A stretch of DNA of 64,000 nt from assembly GCF_003182135.1 (NCBI RefSeq), contig NZ_QGTL01000016.1:62001-126000 (forward strand), given 5' to 3'. The position numbers and the translations under genes are program-made. Of the stretch, positions 52,749 through 60,066 are shown in pieces. A model generated the notes under the pieces. It made no database searches and was not told where the DNA came from. It worked only from the letters and a program-made list of their open reading frames with translations. Each line of letters opens with the position of its first letter. Within the stretch, counting starts at the first letter, position 1. Source of the stretch: Nocardia neocaledoniensis (GTDB taxonomy: Bacteria; Actinomycetota; Actinomycetes; Mycobacteriales; Mycobacteriaceae).

Positions 52749-53827
52749 ATCGCACGATCAGCGCACTGCGGGAATGGCTGAATCCCGACTGGGCACGGCA
52801 CCGCAGCGTGCCGCCGTTCGAGGCGGGGCTGCGGCCCAACCGCCGGCTCGACGAGGCCACGGTGCTGCTTCCCGATGACGAGTGCGAACCGGACGACGTG
52901 ATCATCCGCGACAACAGCGAGGTTGTCTTCTCCAGCGGCGACAGCGTTTTCACGCTGACCGGTGGCGTCGTCACCCGCGTGGTGACACTCGGCGGGCAGG
53001 TCGGATGCCTGGTGGTGGCCGGGGATCGGCTGGTCGCGGCCGTCGAGGGCGTCGGCCTGGTCACGGTCGACGCGAGCGGAACGCCGACCGACCTGTGCAC
53101 CGATGCCGAACTGGCCGCCTGCGTCACCGATCTGGCACTGCTGCCCGACGGCGCGGTGCTGGCCACCATCGGCTCCCGGGATGTCCCGGACTGGTCCGCC
53201 GCGCTGGTGGCCGACGACCGGAGCGGGCGCATCGTGCGGGTCGACGGCTCGCGCGCGGAGGTGGTCGCCGAGGGTCTCGGCTGGCCCGGCGGCATCGAGA
53301 ACGCTTCGGACGGTGAGGTTCTGGTCTCGCTGGGTTTCGATCATCGCATCGAACGTCGTGCCGTGTCGGACCTGGGCAAGCCAGGAAAGGCGGTGGGGGC
53401 GAATCTGCCCGTGTATCCCGGGCGGATCGCCGCCACCGACGACGGCTGGTGGGTCGCCGCGCCCTACGCGCGCAACCGGTTCACCGAACTGCTGCTCGAC
53501 GAACCCGAACTGCTGCGCGAGATGACCGCGACGATCCGCCAGGACCAGTGGTTCGTCCCGCGACTGCGGTGCCCCGACCCCTACACCGACACCCTGCAGC
53601 TGGGCCAGTTGCGCGTGCACGGCGTGATCAAGCCGTGGGCGCCCGCGCGCTCCTACGGGCTGGCGTTCCGGATCGATCGGCGGGGTCGCATCGCCGAGAG
53701 CGCGCATTCGCGCGCGGACAGCGACCGTCACGGGGTCACCGGCGTGTCGTCACGTGACGGGCGAATCGTGGTGGCGGCGCGTGGCTTCCGCAACCTGCTC
53801 GAGCCGCAGACAGACAACGAAAGGTGA
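52745..53827 (+). CDS. SMP-30/strictosidine-synthase-like beta-propeller
   Basis: A 360-residue soluble propeller related to the C-terminal half of the preceding fusion. VTDLALLPDGAVLATIGSRD, GLGWPGGIENASDGEVLVSLG and VYPGRIAATDDGWWVAAPY carry the blades. No signal peptide is visible, so it is probably cytoplasmic. The GTG overlaps the fusion gene's stop codon. Family chemistry is Ca/Zn-dependent lactone hydrolysis, but the metal ligands cannot be assigned with confidence. The stop overlaps the ATPase start. Confidence 0.75.
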   Translation: MNRTISALREWLNPDWARHRSVPPFEAGLRPNRRLDEATVLLPDDECEPDDVIIRDNSEVVFSSGDSVFTLTGGVVTRVVTLGGQVGCLVVAGDRLVAAVEGVGLVTVDASGTPTDLCTDAELAACVTDLALLPDGAVLATIGSRDVPDWSAALVADDRSGRIVRVDGSRAEVVAEGLGWPGGIENASDGEVLVSLGFDHRIERRAVSDLGKPGKAVGANLPVYPGRIAATDDGWWVAAPYARNRFTELLLDEPELLREMTATIRQDQWFVPRLRCPDPYTDTLQLGQLRVHGVIKPWAPARSYGLAFRIDRRGRIAESAHSRADSDRHGVTGVSSRDGRIVVAARGFRNLLEPQTDNER

Positions 53828-55341
53828 GCACAGTGAGCGACACCGCCGTCGCCGCCGAGCCGGTGATCCGGCTCAGCCGGATCAGCAAGCACTACAACGG
53901 AACCTACGCGCTGCGCGAGGTCGACTTCGAGGTCGCGCCCGGCGAGATCCACGCCCTGCTCGGCGAGAACGGCGCGGGCAAATCCACCCTGGTGAAGGTG
54001 ATCTCGGGCGCGATCGAACACGACGCGGGCACACTCCAGGTCACCGGGCGCATGCGTAACTTCAGCACCCCCAAGGAATCGGCCGAGGCCGGGGTCGCGA
54101 TGGTGTACCAGGAGGGTTCGCTCGTCGAGTCGATGACCGTGGCACAGAACCTGTTCCTCGGCGACGAGAAAGCCTTCAACAACCTCTCCCAGCTCAATGT
54201 CGTGGCGCGAGAACTACTGGAATCACACAACTTCCACATTCGGCCCGAGGTGACGGCGGGTGCGCTCGGCATCGCCCAGAAGCAGATGGTGGAGATCGCC
54301 CGCGCCGTGCACCGCGACGCCAAGGTCGTGATCCTCGACGAGCCCACCGCCTCGGTGACCCCGGAGGAACGGCTACAGCTGTTCCTGTCGATGCGCAGAC
54401 TCAAGAAGCAGGGCATCGGGGTCGTGTTCATCACCCACATGCTCGACGAGGCGCTGGAAGAGGCCGACCGCATCACGGTGCTGCGGGACGGCGAGGTGCA
54501 GGGCACCCTCGACAAACCGGACTTCGACCGCGCCGAGGTGGTGCGGATGATGGTGGGGCGCAGCGTGGAATACCAGCGGGTGCCGCCGAACCGGGATCCC
54601 GACCCCGCGCCGGTGCTCGAGGTCGACGACATCACCCTGCTCCCTACGGTGCGCAACATGTCGTTCTCCGCGCACGCGGGGGAGATCGTCGGCATCTACG
54701 GGCTCGTCGGCGCCGGGCGCAGCGAGACGGCGATGATCGTCAGCGGGGTCACCAAACGCCGGCGCATGCGGGGCGGCACCGTGCGGCTCAACGGGCGCAA
54801 GGTCCGCTTCCGCACCCCGCGCCACGCCCGGCGCGCTGGGCTGGTCTACATCACCGAGGACCGCAAGGCCTCGGGCTTCTTCGGCCACTTCTCGATCGCG
54901 GACAACATCTACTTCGGCCACCTGTGCAGCGCGCCGCGGCTGCCGCTCCTGGTGCGGCCGGGCGAGCGCACCTCCGTGGCGCGGCGTTTCGTGGAGCGGT
55001 TCCACGTCCGTACCCTGCGCCCCGACCGAGCCAAGCTCGAGGAGCTCAGCGGCGGCAACCAGCAGAAGGTGGTGCTGGCCAAGGGACTGACCCGGCAGCC
55101 CCTGGTGGCGATCATCGACGAGCCGACCCGCGGTGTCGACCTCGGGACGATCACCGAGATCCACGCGATGATCCGCGCACTCGCCGACGACGGCGTCGCG
55201 GTGATCGTGATCTCGTCCTACCTGCCGGAGATCCGGGCGCTCTCGGACCGGATCCTGGTCGCCAAACAGGGCAGCATCGTGGCCGAATTCGACCCGGCCG
55301 AGGCCGACGACGCGAAGCTGATGTTCGCGGCGGTGCACTGA
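53824..55341 (+). CDS. ABC importer ATPase with two nucleotide-binding domains, RbsA-like
   Basis: A 505-residue ATPase with two ABC domains. The first has Walker A GENGAGKS (residues 47-54), signature region LGIAQKQMVEIARA and Walker B VVILDEPTAS. The second has GLVGAGRSE, signature LSGGNQQKVVLAKGL and VAIIDEPTRGVDLG. This matches sugar (CUT2) importers, in which one of the two sites is degenerate. It powers the transporter made with the permeases at 48436 and 50580. GTG 53824 overlaps the propeller stop. Confidence 0.9.
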   Translation: MSTVSDTAVAAEPVIRLSRISKHYNGTYALREVDFEVAPGEIHALLGENGAGKSTLVKVISGAIEHDAGTLQVTGRMRNFSTPKESAEAGVAMVYQEGSLVESMTVAQNLFLGDEKAFNNLSQLNVVARELLESHNFHIRPEVTAGALGIAQKQMVEIARAVHRDAKVVILDEPTASVTPEERLQLFLSMRRLKKQGIGVVFITHMLDEALEEADRITVLRDGEVQGTLDKPDFDRAEVVRMMVGRSVEYQRVPPNRDPDPAPVLEVDDITLLPTVRNMSFSAHAGEIVGIYGLVGAGRSETAMIVSGVTKRRRMRGGTVRLNGRKVRFRTPRHARRAGLVYITEDRKASGFFGHFSIADNIYFGHLCSAPRLPLLVRPGERTSVARRFVERFHVRTLRPDRAKLEELSGGNQQKVVLAKGLTRQPLVAIIDEPTRGVDLGTITEIHAMIRALADDGVAVIVISSYLPEIRALSDRILVAKQGSIVAEFDPAEADDAKLMFAAVH

Positions 55342-55342
55342 G

Positions 55343-55360
55343 GGGGAAGGATCCTTCCCA
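55343..55360. promoter_or_regulatory. Palindrome GGGGAA-N6-TTCCCA
   Basis: GGGGAA-GGATCC-TTCCCA includes a 16-base perfect palindrome (55344-55359) and lies directly after the ATPase stop and 81 bases before the hydrolase ATG, the same distance as the motif before the paralogue at 6656. Confidence 0.6.
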
Positions 55361-55380
55361 GGAAGAGAGTGGCCCTGCCC

Positions 55381-55424
55381 GGGGTCTTCCGGATGGCGAA
55401 GACTGATGTCATCCGGAAAACCCC
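55381..55424. other. Leader hairpin before hydrolase gene
   Basis: TTCCGGATG (55387-55395) and CATCCGGAA (55410-55418) pair, with outer GGGG/CCCC, around a 14-base loop. It ends 17 bases before the ATG and could end the ABC transcript or control the hydrolase message. Confidence 0.45.
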
Positions 55425-55441
55425 GACGAAGTGAGGTCAGC

Positions 55442-56347
55442 ATGGTGCAGCACATCGATTTCCCGAATGCCACGGTCACCATGGCGGGCGATCTGTACCT
55501 ACCCACCGGCTTCTCCGCTGACCAGTATTACCCGGCGATCGTGTGCGTGCATCCCGGCGGCGGCGTCAAGGAGCAGACCGCGGGTCTGTATGCCGCGAAG
55601 TTGGCCGCGCAGGGCTTCGTCACACTGGCTTTCGATGCCTCCCATCAGGGCGAGAGCGGCGGAATCCCGCGGCGTTTGGAAGACCCCTTCGCCCGCGTCG
55701 AGGACATTCGCGCCGCTGTCGACTACCTCTCCACGCTCGACTACGTCGACGCCGACCGGGTCGGCGCGTTCGGTGTGTGCGCCGGTGGCGGCTACGCGAT
55801 CGACGCCACCAAGACCGACCGCCGGATCAAAGCCGTCGGCACCGTGAGTCCGGTCGACATCGGGGCCACCTTCCGTCGCGGTTGGGACGGCTCGTTGCCG
55901 CTCGAGGCGCAGATCGCCACGCTCGACGCCGTCGCGGGTCAGCGGGCGATCGAAGCCGCGGGCGGGGAGATCGCCGAGATCACCTATGTCCCCGAGACGC
56001 TCGACGAGACAACGCCCGCCGACATGGTCGAAGCGCACGAGTACTACCGCACCCCGCGCGCACAGCACCCGCACTCCGAGAACCGGATGCTGTTCACCGC
56101 CAGCGTCACCCGGATCTTCGACTACGACGCCTTCGCCGGCGCCGAGTTCCTCACGCAGCCGGTGCTGCTGATCGCGGGTTCCGCCGCCGGCTCCCTGTGG
56201 CAGGCGGAAGCCCTGCACAAGCGTCTGCCGGAGAACACCGAGCTGGTGGTCGTCGACGGCGCGGGTCATGTCGGCCTCTACGACCGCCCCGAGTACGTCG
56301 ACCAGGCCATGGCCGCGCTGACCCCGTTCTTCGCGGCGACGCTCTGA
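55442..56347 (+). CDS. Dienelactone-hydrolase-like alpha/beta hydrolase
   Basis: A 301-residue paralogue of the hydrolase at 6656. It shares HPGGGVKEQTAGLYAAKLA, the Cys nucleophile elbow GVCAGGG (Cys113), YYRTPRAQHPHSENRM and the His in VVDGAGHVGLYD. The acid residue region LLIAGSAAG lacks the Asp seen in the paralogue's VGSKADT, so the triad may differ. No signal peptide. GAGG precedes the ATG. It follows the ABC importer operon and shares the inverted repeat with the paralogue, which links lactone hydrolysis with uptake. Confidence 0.75.
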   Translation: MVQHIDFPNATVTMAGDLYLPTGFSADQYYPAIVCVHPGGGVKEQTAGLYAAKLAAQGFVTLAFDASHQGESGGIPRRLEDPFARVEDIRAAVDYLSTLDYVDADRVGAFGVCAGGGYAIDATKTDRRIKAVGTVSPVDIGATFRRGWDGSLPLEAQIATLDAVAGQRAIEAAGGEIAEITYVPETLDETTPADMVEAHEYYRTPRAQHPHSENRMLFTASVTRIFDYDAFAGAEFLTQPVLLIAGSAAGSLWQAEALHKRLPENTELVVVDGAGHVGLYDRPEYVDQAMAALTPFFAATL

Positions 56348-56401
56348 GCAGGGCGGAGTGCGGCACACGCCTCGTTCGTTCCGATTCGAAGGGTGACGTC
56401 C

Positions 56402-56746
56402 ATGAGTGGTGAACATCTGGTCAAGACCGCGCGGCGTGTGATCGCGGGCCTCGACGCGGACGGCAAATCGACCATCGCGGTCGACGAGAGCACCGCGACG
56501 CGGGTCGCGCTGCCCGCGTTCACGGTGAACGACGTCTGGCGGGTCGACGCTCTGCCCGCGGCGATGTCCGCGGGTGACACCCTTGCCGCGGAGGTGGAGC
56601 TGGATCCGCCCGCCGCCGGTGTGGTCGTGCGTCTGGCGACCTTCCCGCCGGACGTGGAGATCGATCCGGCCGTGTACGTGGAGTCGATCGGCAACCTGCA
56701 CGGCGAAGACGCCAAGGCCGACGACGAGTGCGGTATCGGCGACTGA
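56402..56746 (+). CDS. Truncated cupin-type protein
   Basis: A 114-residue protein. EHLVKTARRVIAGLDADGKS and TRVALPAFTVNDVWRVDALP match the N-terminal part of a family of actinobacterial cupins I recall as near 190 residues. The metal-binding cupin core that should follow (a GxHxH-type motif) is absent; the protein ends ESIGNLHGEDAKADDECGIGD. It is therefore likely a shortened gene or a stand-alone N-terminal unit. A terminator follows. Confidence 0.5.
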   Translation: MSGEHLVKTARRVIAGLDADGKSTIAVDESTATRVALPAFTVNDVWRVDALPAAMSAGDTLAAEVELDPPAAGVVVRLATFPPDVEIDPAVYVESIGNLHGEDAKADDECGIGD

Positions 56747-56759
56747 GTTCGCCGCGGCG

Positions 56760-56793
56760 AGGGCCCGGAAATCTCCGACGATTTCCGGGCCCT
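56760..56793. terminator. Intrinsic terminator
   Basis: AGGGCCCGGAAATC and its complement form a 14-base stem with loop TCCGAC, followed by GTTCGTCTTTT, 14 bases after the cupin-type stop. Confidence 0.8.
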
Positions 56794-56836
56794 GTTCGTC
56801 TTTTCGGACAGTCGATCCAATCGAAAAGTATTACGG

Positions 56837-56857
56837 ATCATATATTGTGCGATATTG
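56837..56857. promoter_or_regulatory. AT-rich element before MFS gene
   Basis: ATCATATATTGTGCGATATTG lies 55 bases before the transporter ATG. On the minus strand CAATATATGAT resembles the element at 25537-25547. Confidence 0.55.
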
Positions 56858-56911
56858 TGACCTACATCGCTCGGCACCGTCGCCGTGGTGGAGCGTTGTG
56901 AGGAGAACGAG

Positions 56912-58267
56912 ATGGATAGTCCGGTCCCGCGCCAGAAGAGCGGCCTCGTCGTGGTCATGCTCTGTTTTCTGACGATCGTCGCCGACGGCTACGACTTGAT
57001 CGTCTACGGAGCCACAGTGCCCGATCTCCTGGAGGAGCCGGGCTGGGAGATGTCGGCGAGTACCGCCGGGCTGATCGGTAGCTGGACGCTGATCGGTCTG
57101 ATGGTGGGCTTTCTGCTGGCGGGACCGCTGGCCGACCGGATCGGGCGTCGCAAGGTGATGATGGCCGGGGTCGTGTGGTTCTCGGCGGGGTGCGCGATCT
57201 GCGCGGTCGCCACCTCACCCGAATTCCTCGGCGCCGCACGGTTCTTCACCGGCATCGGCCTCGGCGGTGTCGTGCCCTCGGCGGTCGCTCTGACCATGGA
57301 ATTCGCGCCGCGCAACCGCAGGCAGATCTACAACGGCATGATGCTGACCGGTTATTCCTTCGGTGGCATCGTCGCCGCGCTGGTCGCGATCGCCCTGCTG
57401 CCCGATCACAGCTGGCGTGTGCTCTACGCGGTCGGCGCGCTGTGCGTGATCGTGGTGCCCGCGATGTACTTCTGGTTGCCGGAGTCGGTGAGTTCGCTGG
57501 TGGCGCGCGGTAAGGATGCCGAGGCGGCCGAGCTCGCCAGCGCCTACGGACTCGACATCGACGCGGTGCGCGCCGAGCAGGCGATCCAGGTCGCCGCTGC
57601 CGCCGGCGCGGACAAGACGGGCGGATTGCGCATGCTGCTCACCCGCCGCTACCTGCCGTCGCTGCTGCTGTTCGTCGTGGTCTGTGTCTGTGCCCAGCTG
57701 ATCACCTACGGTCTCAACACGTGGTTGCCGGTGCTGATGCGTGAGGCGGGTTACCCGCTGGGCTCCTCGCTGCAGTTCCTGCTCGTCCTGCAGGTCGGCG
57801 CCATCGTCGGGATGATCGGCGGGTCGATGCTCGCGGACCGGTACGGGTCGCGGCGAATCCTCGTGCTGTTCTTCCTGATCGGCGCGGTGTCGTTGCTGGC
57901 GCTGAGCCGCAAACTCGATACCGCGGTGCTGATGGTGGCCGTCGCGGGCGCCGGGCTCGGATCCATCGGCAGCAGCTCACTGGCCTACGGCTATGTCGCG
58001 GCCAAATATCCCGCCTCGTGCCGCGGATCGGCGGTCGGCGCGAGCATGGGTCTCGGCCGGGTCGGTTCGATCCTCGGGCCGTCCATCGGTGGTTGGGTCG
58101 TCGGGTCCTCGCTGGGCAGCCAATGGAACTTCTACGCTTTCGCCGTTCCGGCCGTGATCGCGGCGGTGATCGTGATCCTGATGCCCGCGTCCACGGTCGA
58201 CGACGAGGTCGACGACGTGCGCACTCCGGATGCTCGGGACGGTGGGCTCGTGGAACCCGCTCGCTGA
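56912..58267 (+). CDS. MFS transporter, aromatic-acid:H+ symporter (AAHS) type
   Basis: A 451-residue membrane protein with twelve likely helices. DGYDLIVYGATVPDLLEEPG matches the helix 1 motif of aromatic acid symporters, and LAGPLADRIGRRKVMMAG is the MFS loop 2-3 motif. It should import a carboxylic acid with protons, possibly aromatic or cyclic. AGGAG lies before the ATG. A large terminator follows. The substrate may be the acid that the CoA synthetase or CoA-transferases activate (inference). Confidence 0.85.
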   Translation: MDSPVPRQKSGLVVVMLCFLTIVADGYDLIVYGATVPDLLEEPGWEMSASTAGLIGSWTLIGLMVGFLLAGPLADRIGRRKVMMAGVVWFSAGCAICAVATSPEFLGAARFFTGIGLGGVVPSAVALTMEFAPRNRRQIYNGMMLTGYSFGGIVAALVAIALLPDHSWRVLYAVGALCVIVVPAMYFWLPESVSSLVARGKDAEAAELASAYGLDIDAVRAEQAIQVAAAAGADKTGGLRMLLTRRYLPSLLLFVVVCVCAQLITYGLNTWLPVLMREAGYPLGSSLQFLLVLQVGAIVGMIGGSMLADRYGSRRILVLFFLIGAVSLLALSRKLDTAVLMVAVAGAGLGSIGSSSLAYGYVAAKYPASCRGSAVGASMGLGRVGSILGPSIGGWVVGSSLGSQWNFYAFAVPAVIAAVIVILMPASTVDDEVDDVRTPDARDGGLVEPAR

Positions 58268-58279
58268 GTAGGGTGTGCC

Positions 58280-58326
58280 GACGAACGACTCCCTGGGAAC
58301 CGGCACGGTTCCCAGGGAGTCGTTCG
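58280..58326. terminator. Bidirectional terminator
   Basis: A 21-base perfect stem (left arm 58280-58300, right arm 58306-58326, core CTCCCTGGGAACC) with loop GGCAC exactly fills the gap between the MFS stop region and the WhiB stop. Confidence 0.9.
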
Positions 58327-58629
58327 TCATTGCCCCGAGTGGGCGGGGCTCGGCCGGTAGTGCAGCCAGCGGTATCTGGCGCGTTCGCGCGGTGTCATCC
58401 CGCCCCAGATGCCGTGCGGTTCGTTGGTGGCCACCGCATGATCGCGGCAGTGACTCAGGACCGGGCAGCTCGCGCAGATCCGCTTGGCTGCCAGCATCTT
58501 CCGTGATTCGACGCCGGTCTCGTAGAAGTCGTTGACATCGTGGGCACGGCAGGTGGCGTGCCGCTGCCAGTCCCACGCCTCCGCGCGCGGAGCGGGGAGG
58601 CGCAGCGGCTTCTCGCGCGCCGGTTTCAT
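58327..58629 (-). CDS. WhiB-family iron-sulfur regulator
   Basis: A 100-residue WhiB-like protein. The four cluster-binding cysteines are Cys27 (HATCRAH), Cys52 and Cys55 (ICASCP) and Cys61 (LSHCRDH), followed by the GIWGGMT turn and the basic RERARYRW tail. These actinobacterial proteins bind a 4Fe-4S cluster and partner the primary sigma factor. The ATG overlaps the stop of the small gene upstream. It points away from the catabolic genes, and a functional link with them is not shown. Confidence 0.93.
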   Translation of the reverse strand: MKPAREKPLRLPAPRAEAWDWQRHATCRAHDVNDFYETGVESRKMLAAKRICASCPVLSHCRDHAVATNEPHGIWGGMTPRERARYRWLHYRPSPAHSGQ

Positions 58630-58835
58630 CGCCGTCCTCCGGCGGCGGCACCCAGCGCGCGCCGGTGCGCGGCCGCGGCGAGCTCGCGTTCGCGCGTGCT
58701 GTCGGGACCACCGAGACCGGCGAGATGCTCGTGCAGGCGGGCTTTCGCGGCGAACCACGCGGCGAGTGCTTCCGCGTCCGCTCCGCGGGCGGGGCGGGTC
58801 AGACACAGTGCGGTCATTTCGATCAGCACGTTCAT
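58626..58835 (-). CDS. Small helical protein coupled to WhiB
   Basis: A 69-residue Ala-rich protein (EALAAWFAAKARLHEHLAGL) of probable all-helical fold. AAGGA lies before the ATG and its stop overlaps the WhiB start as ATGA, so the two are translationally coupled. I do not recognise the family. Confidence 0.6.
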   Translation of the reverse strand: MNVLIEMTALCLTRPARGADAEALAAWFAAKARLHEHLAGLGGPDSTRERELAAAAHRRALGAAAGGRR

Positions 58836-58856
58836 GGGGGTCCTTCGGCTTGCCGG

Positions 58857-59975
58857 TCAGTCGTAGACGACGACGCCCCGCAGGTTCCGGCCGGCGTTCA
58901 TGTCGGCGAAGCCCCGAGTGATGTCGTCGAGTGCGTAGCGAGTGGTGACGAGTTCGTCGAGTTTCAGCGAGCCCTGCTGGTACATCGCCAGCTGGGCCGG
59001 GATGTCGGCGGTGGGGGAGCTGGCGCCGAACAGCGAGCCCTGCAAACGCTTCTGGTAGAGCGTGAGCTCGTGCAGGTTGATGTCGCCCGCGCCGACAGTG
59101 GCGTCGCCGAGGCCGACGGCGACACAGGTGCCGGCCTTGCGTACCGCGCTCAACGCCTGTCCGACGTGGCGACCGGTCGTGATCCCGACGGTCACGATCG
59201 AGGAGTCGGCGCCCTGGCCGTTGGTCATCGAGCGGGCGAGTTCGGCCGCCTCTTCGATGTCGGCGACGGCGTGGGTGGCGCCGAGCTTCAGCGCGGACTC
59301 GCGCTTGAAGGCGACCGGGTCGACGGCGATCACCGCGCCCGCGCCCGCGTGCGCGGCGCCCTGGACCGCGTTGATGCCGATGCCGCCGATGCCCATGACG
59401 ATCACGACATGTCCGGGCTTCACCTCGGCCGAGTTCACCGCCGCGCCCCAGCCGGTGCCGACACCGCAGCCGGTGAGGCAGGCGAGGTCGAGCGGGATCG
59501 ACGGATCGATCTTGATCGCCGAGACGGCGGACACGGTCGTGTACTCACAGAAGGTGCCGAGCCCGGCGAGCTGGCCGACCGGTGCGCCGTCGAGTGACAA
59601 CCGAAAGGAGGTGGGGTCGTCGAAGCGCGCGCCCGTGGACAGGAACGCGCCGAGGTCGCACAGGTTCTGGTGACCGTGCGCGCACCACCGGCAACGGCCA
59701 CAGACGGGCAGAAAGGAGAAGACGACGTGATCGCCTTCGGCGAAGCCCTTGGTGCCGGGGCCGACAGCTTCGACGATGCCCGCGCCCTCGTGCCCACCGG
59801 CGAGCGGCAGGATGCCCGGTGTCTGGGTGCCGACTGCGAAGTGATCGTCGGAGTGGCACAGACCCGCCGCGACCATCTTCACCCGGATCTCGCCGGGGCG
59901 CGGGTCCTCGATGTCGAGGTCGACGATCTCGTAGGTGCCGGGCGTCTGCCGCAGCACCGCGCCACGGGTCAGCAC
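58857..59975 (-). CDS. Zinc alcohol dehydrogenase, NDMA-dependent type
   Basis: A 372-residue medium-chain dehydrogenase. LTRGAVLRQTPGTYEIVDLD, the catalytic zinc ligands in GLCHSDDH and GGHEGAGIV, the structural zinc cysteines CGRCRWCAHGHQNLC and the Rossmann motif MGIGGIGINAV are intact. It matches nicotinoprotein-like (NDMA-dependent) actinobacterial alcohol dehydrogenases. GTG 59975 is chosen because it aligns with the usual start (M-K-T-R-G-A-V-L); a GTG at 60020 would add 15 residues. GTG overlaps the end of a 14-residue leader ORF. Role: alcohol to aldehyde, feeding the aldehyde dehydrogenases. Confidence 0.85.
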   Translation of the reverse strand: MLTRGAVLRQTPGTYEIVDLDIEDPRPGEIRVKMVAAGLCHSDDHFAVGTQTPGILPLAGGHEGAGIVEAVGPGTKGFAEGDHVVFSFLPVCGRCRWCAHGHQNLCDLGAFLSTGARFDDPTSFRLSLDGAPVGQLAGLGTFCEYTTVSAVSAIKIDPSIPLDLACLTGCGVGTGWGAAVNSAEVKPGHVVIVMGIGGIGINAVQGAAHAGAGAVIAVDPVAFKRESALKLGATHAVADIEEAAELARSMTNGQGADSSIVTVGITTGRHVGQALSAVRKAGTCVAVGLGDATVGAGDINLHELTLYQKRLQGSLFGASSPTADIPAQLAMYQQGSLKLDELVTTRYALDDITRGFADMNAGRNLRGVVVYD

Positions 59976-60013
59976 GAGGTGGCCTTGTCGTCGGTGTTCG
60001 CCGGGTGGTTCAT
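59969..60013 (-). CDS. Putative 14-residue leader peptide coupled to alcohol dehydrogenase
   Basis: ATG 60013 with AAGGAG spaced 6 bases gives MNHPANTDDKATSC. Its last codons overlap the dehydrogenase GTG in another frame (TCGTGCTGA). It could be a coupling leader, or the old start of the dehydrogenase after a frameshift. Confidence 0.4.
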   Translation of the reverse strand: MNHPANTDDKATSC

Positions 60014-60042
60014 GCCGCACTCCTTCGTGTGGTATTTATTCA

Positions 60043-60057
60043 GTATAATATATTATG
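60043..60057. promoter_or_regulatory. AT-rich palindrome before alcohol dehydrogenase
   Basis: GTATAATATATTATG includes the 12-bp perfect palindrome ATAATATATTAT (60045-60056), the most symmetric version of the shared element. It lies 29 bases before the leader ORF. Confidence 0.7.
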
Positions 60058-60066
60058 AGAGATTCG

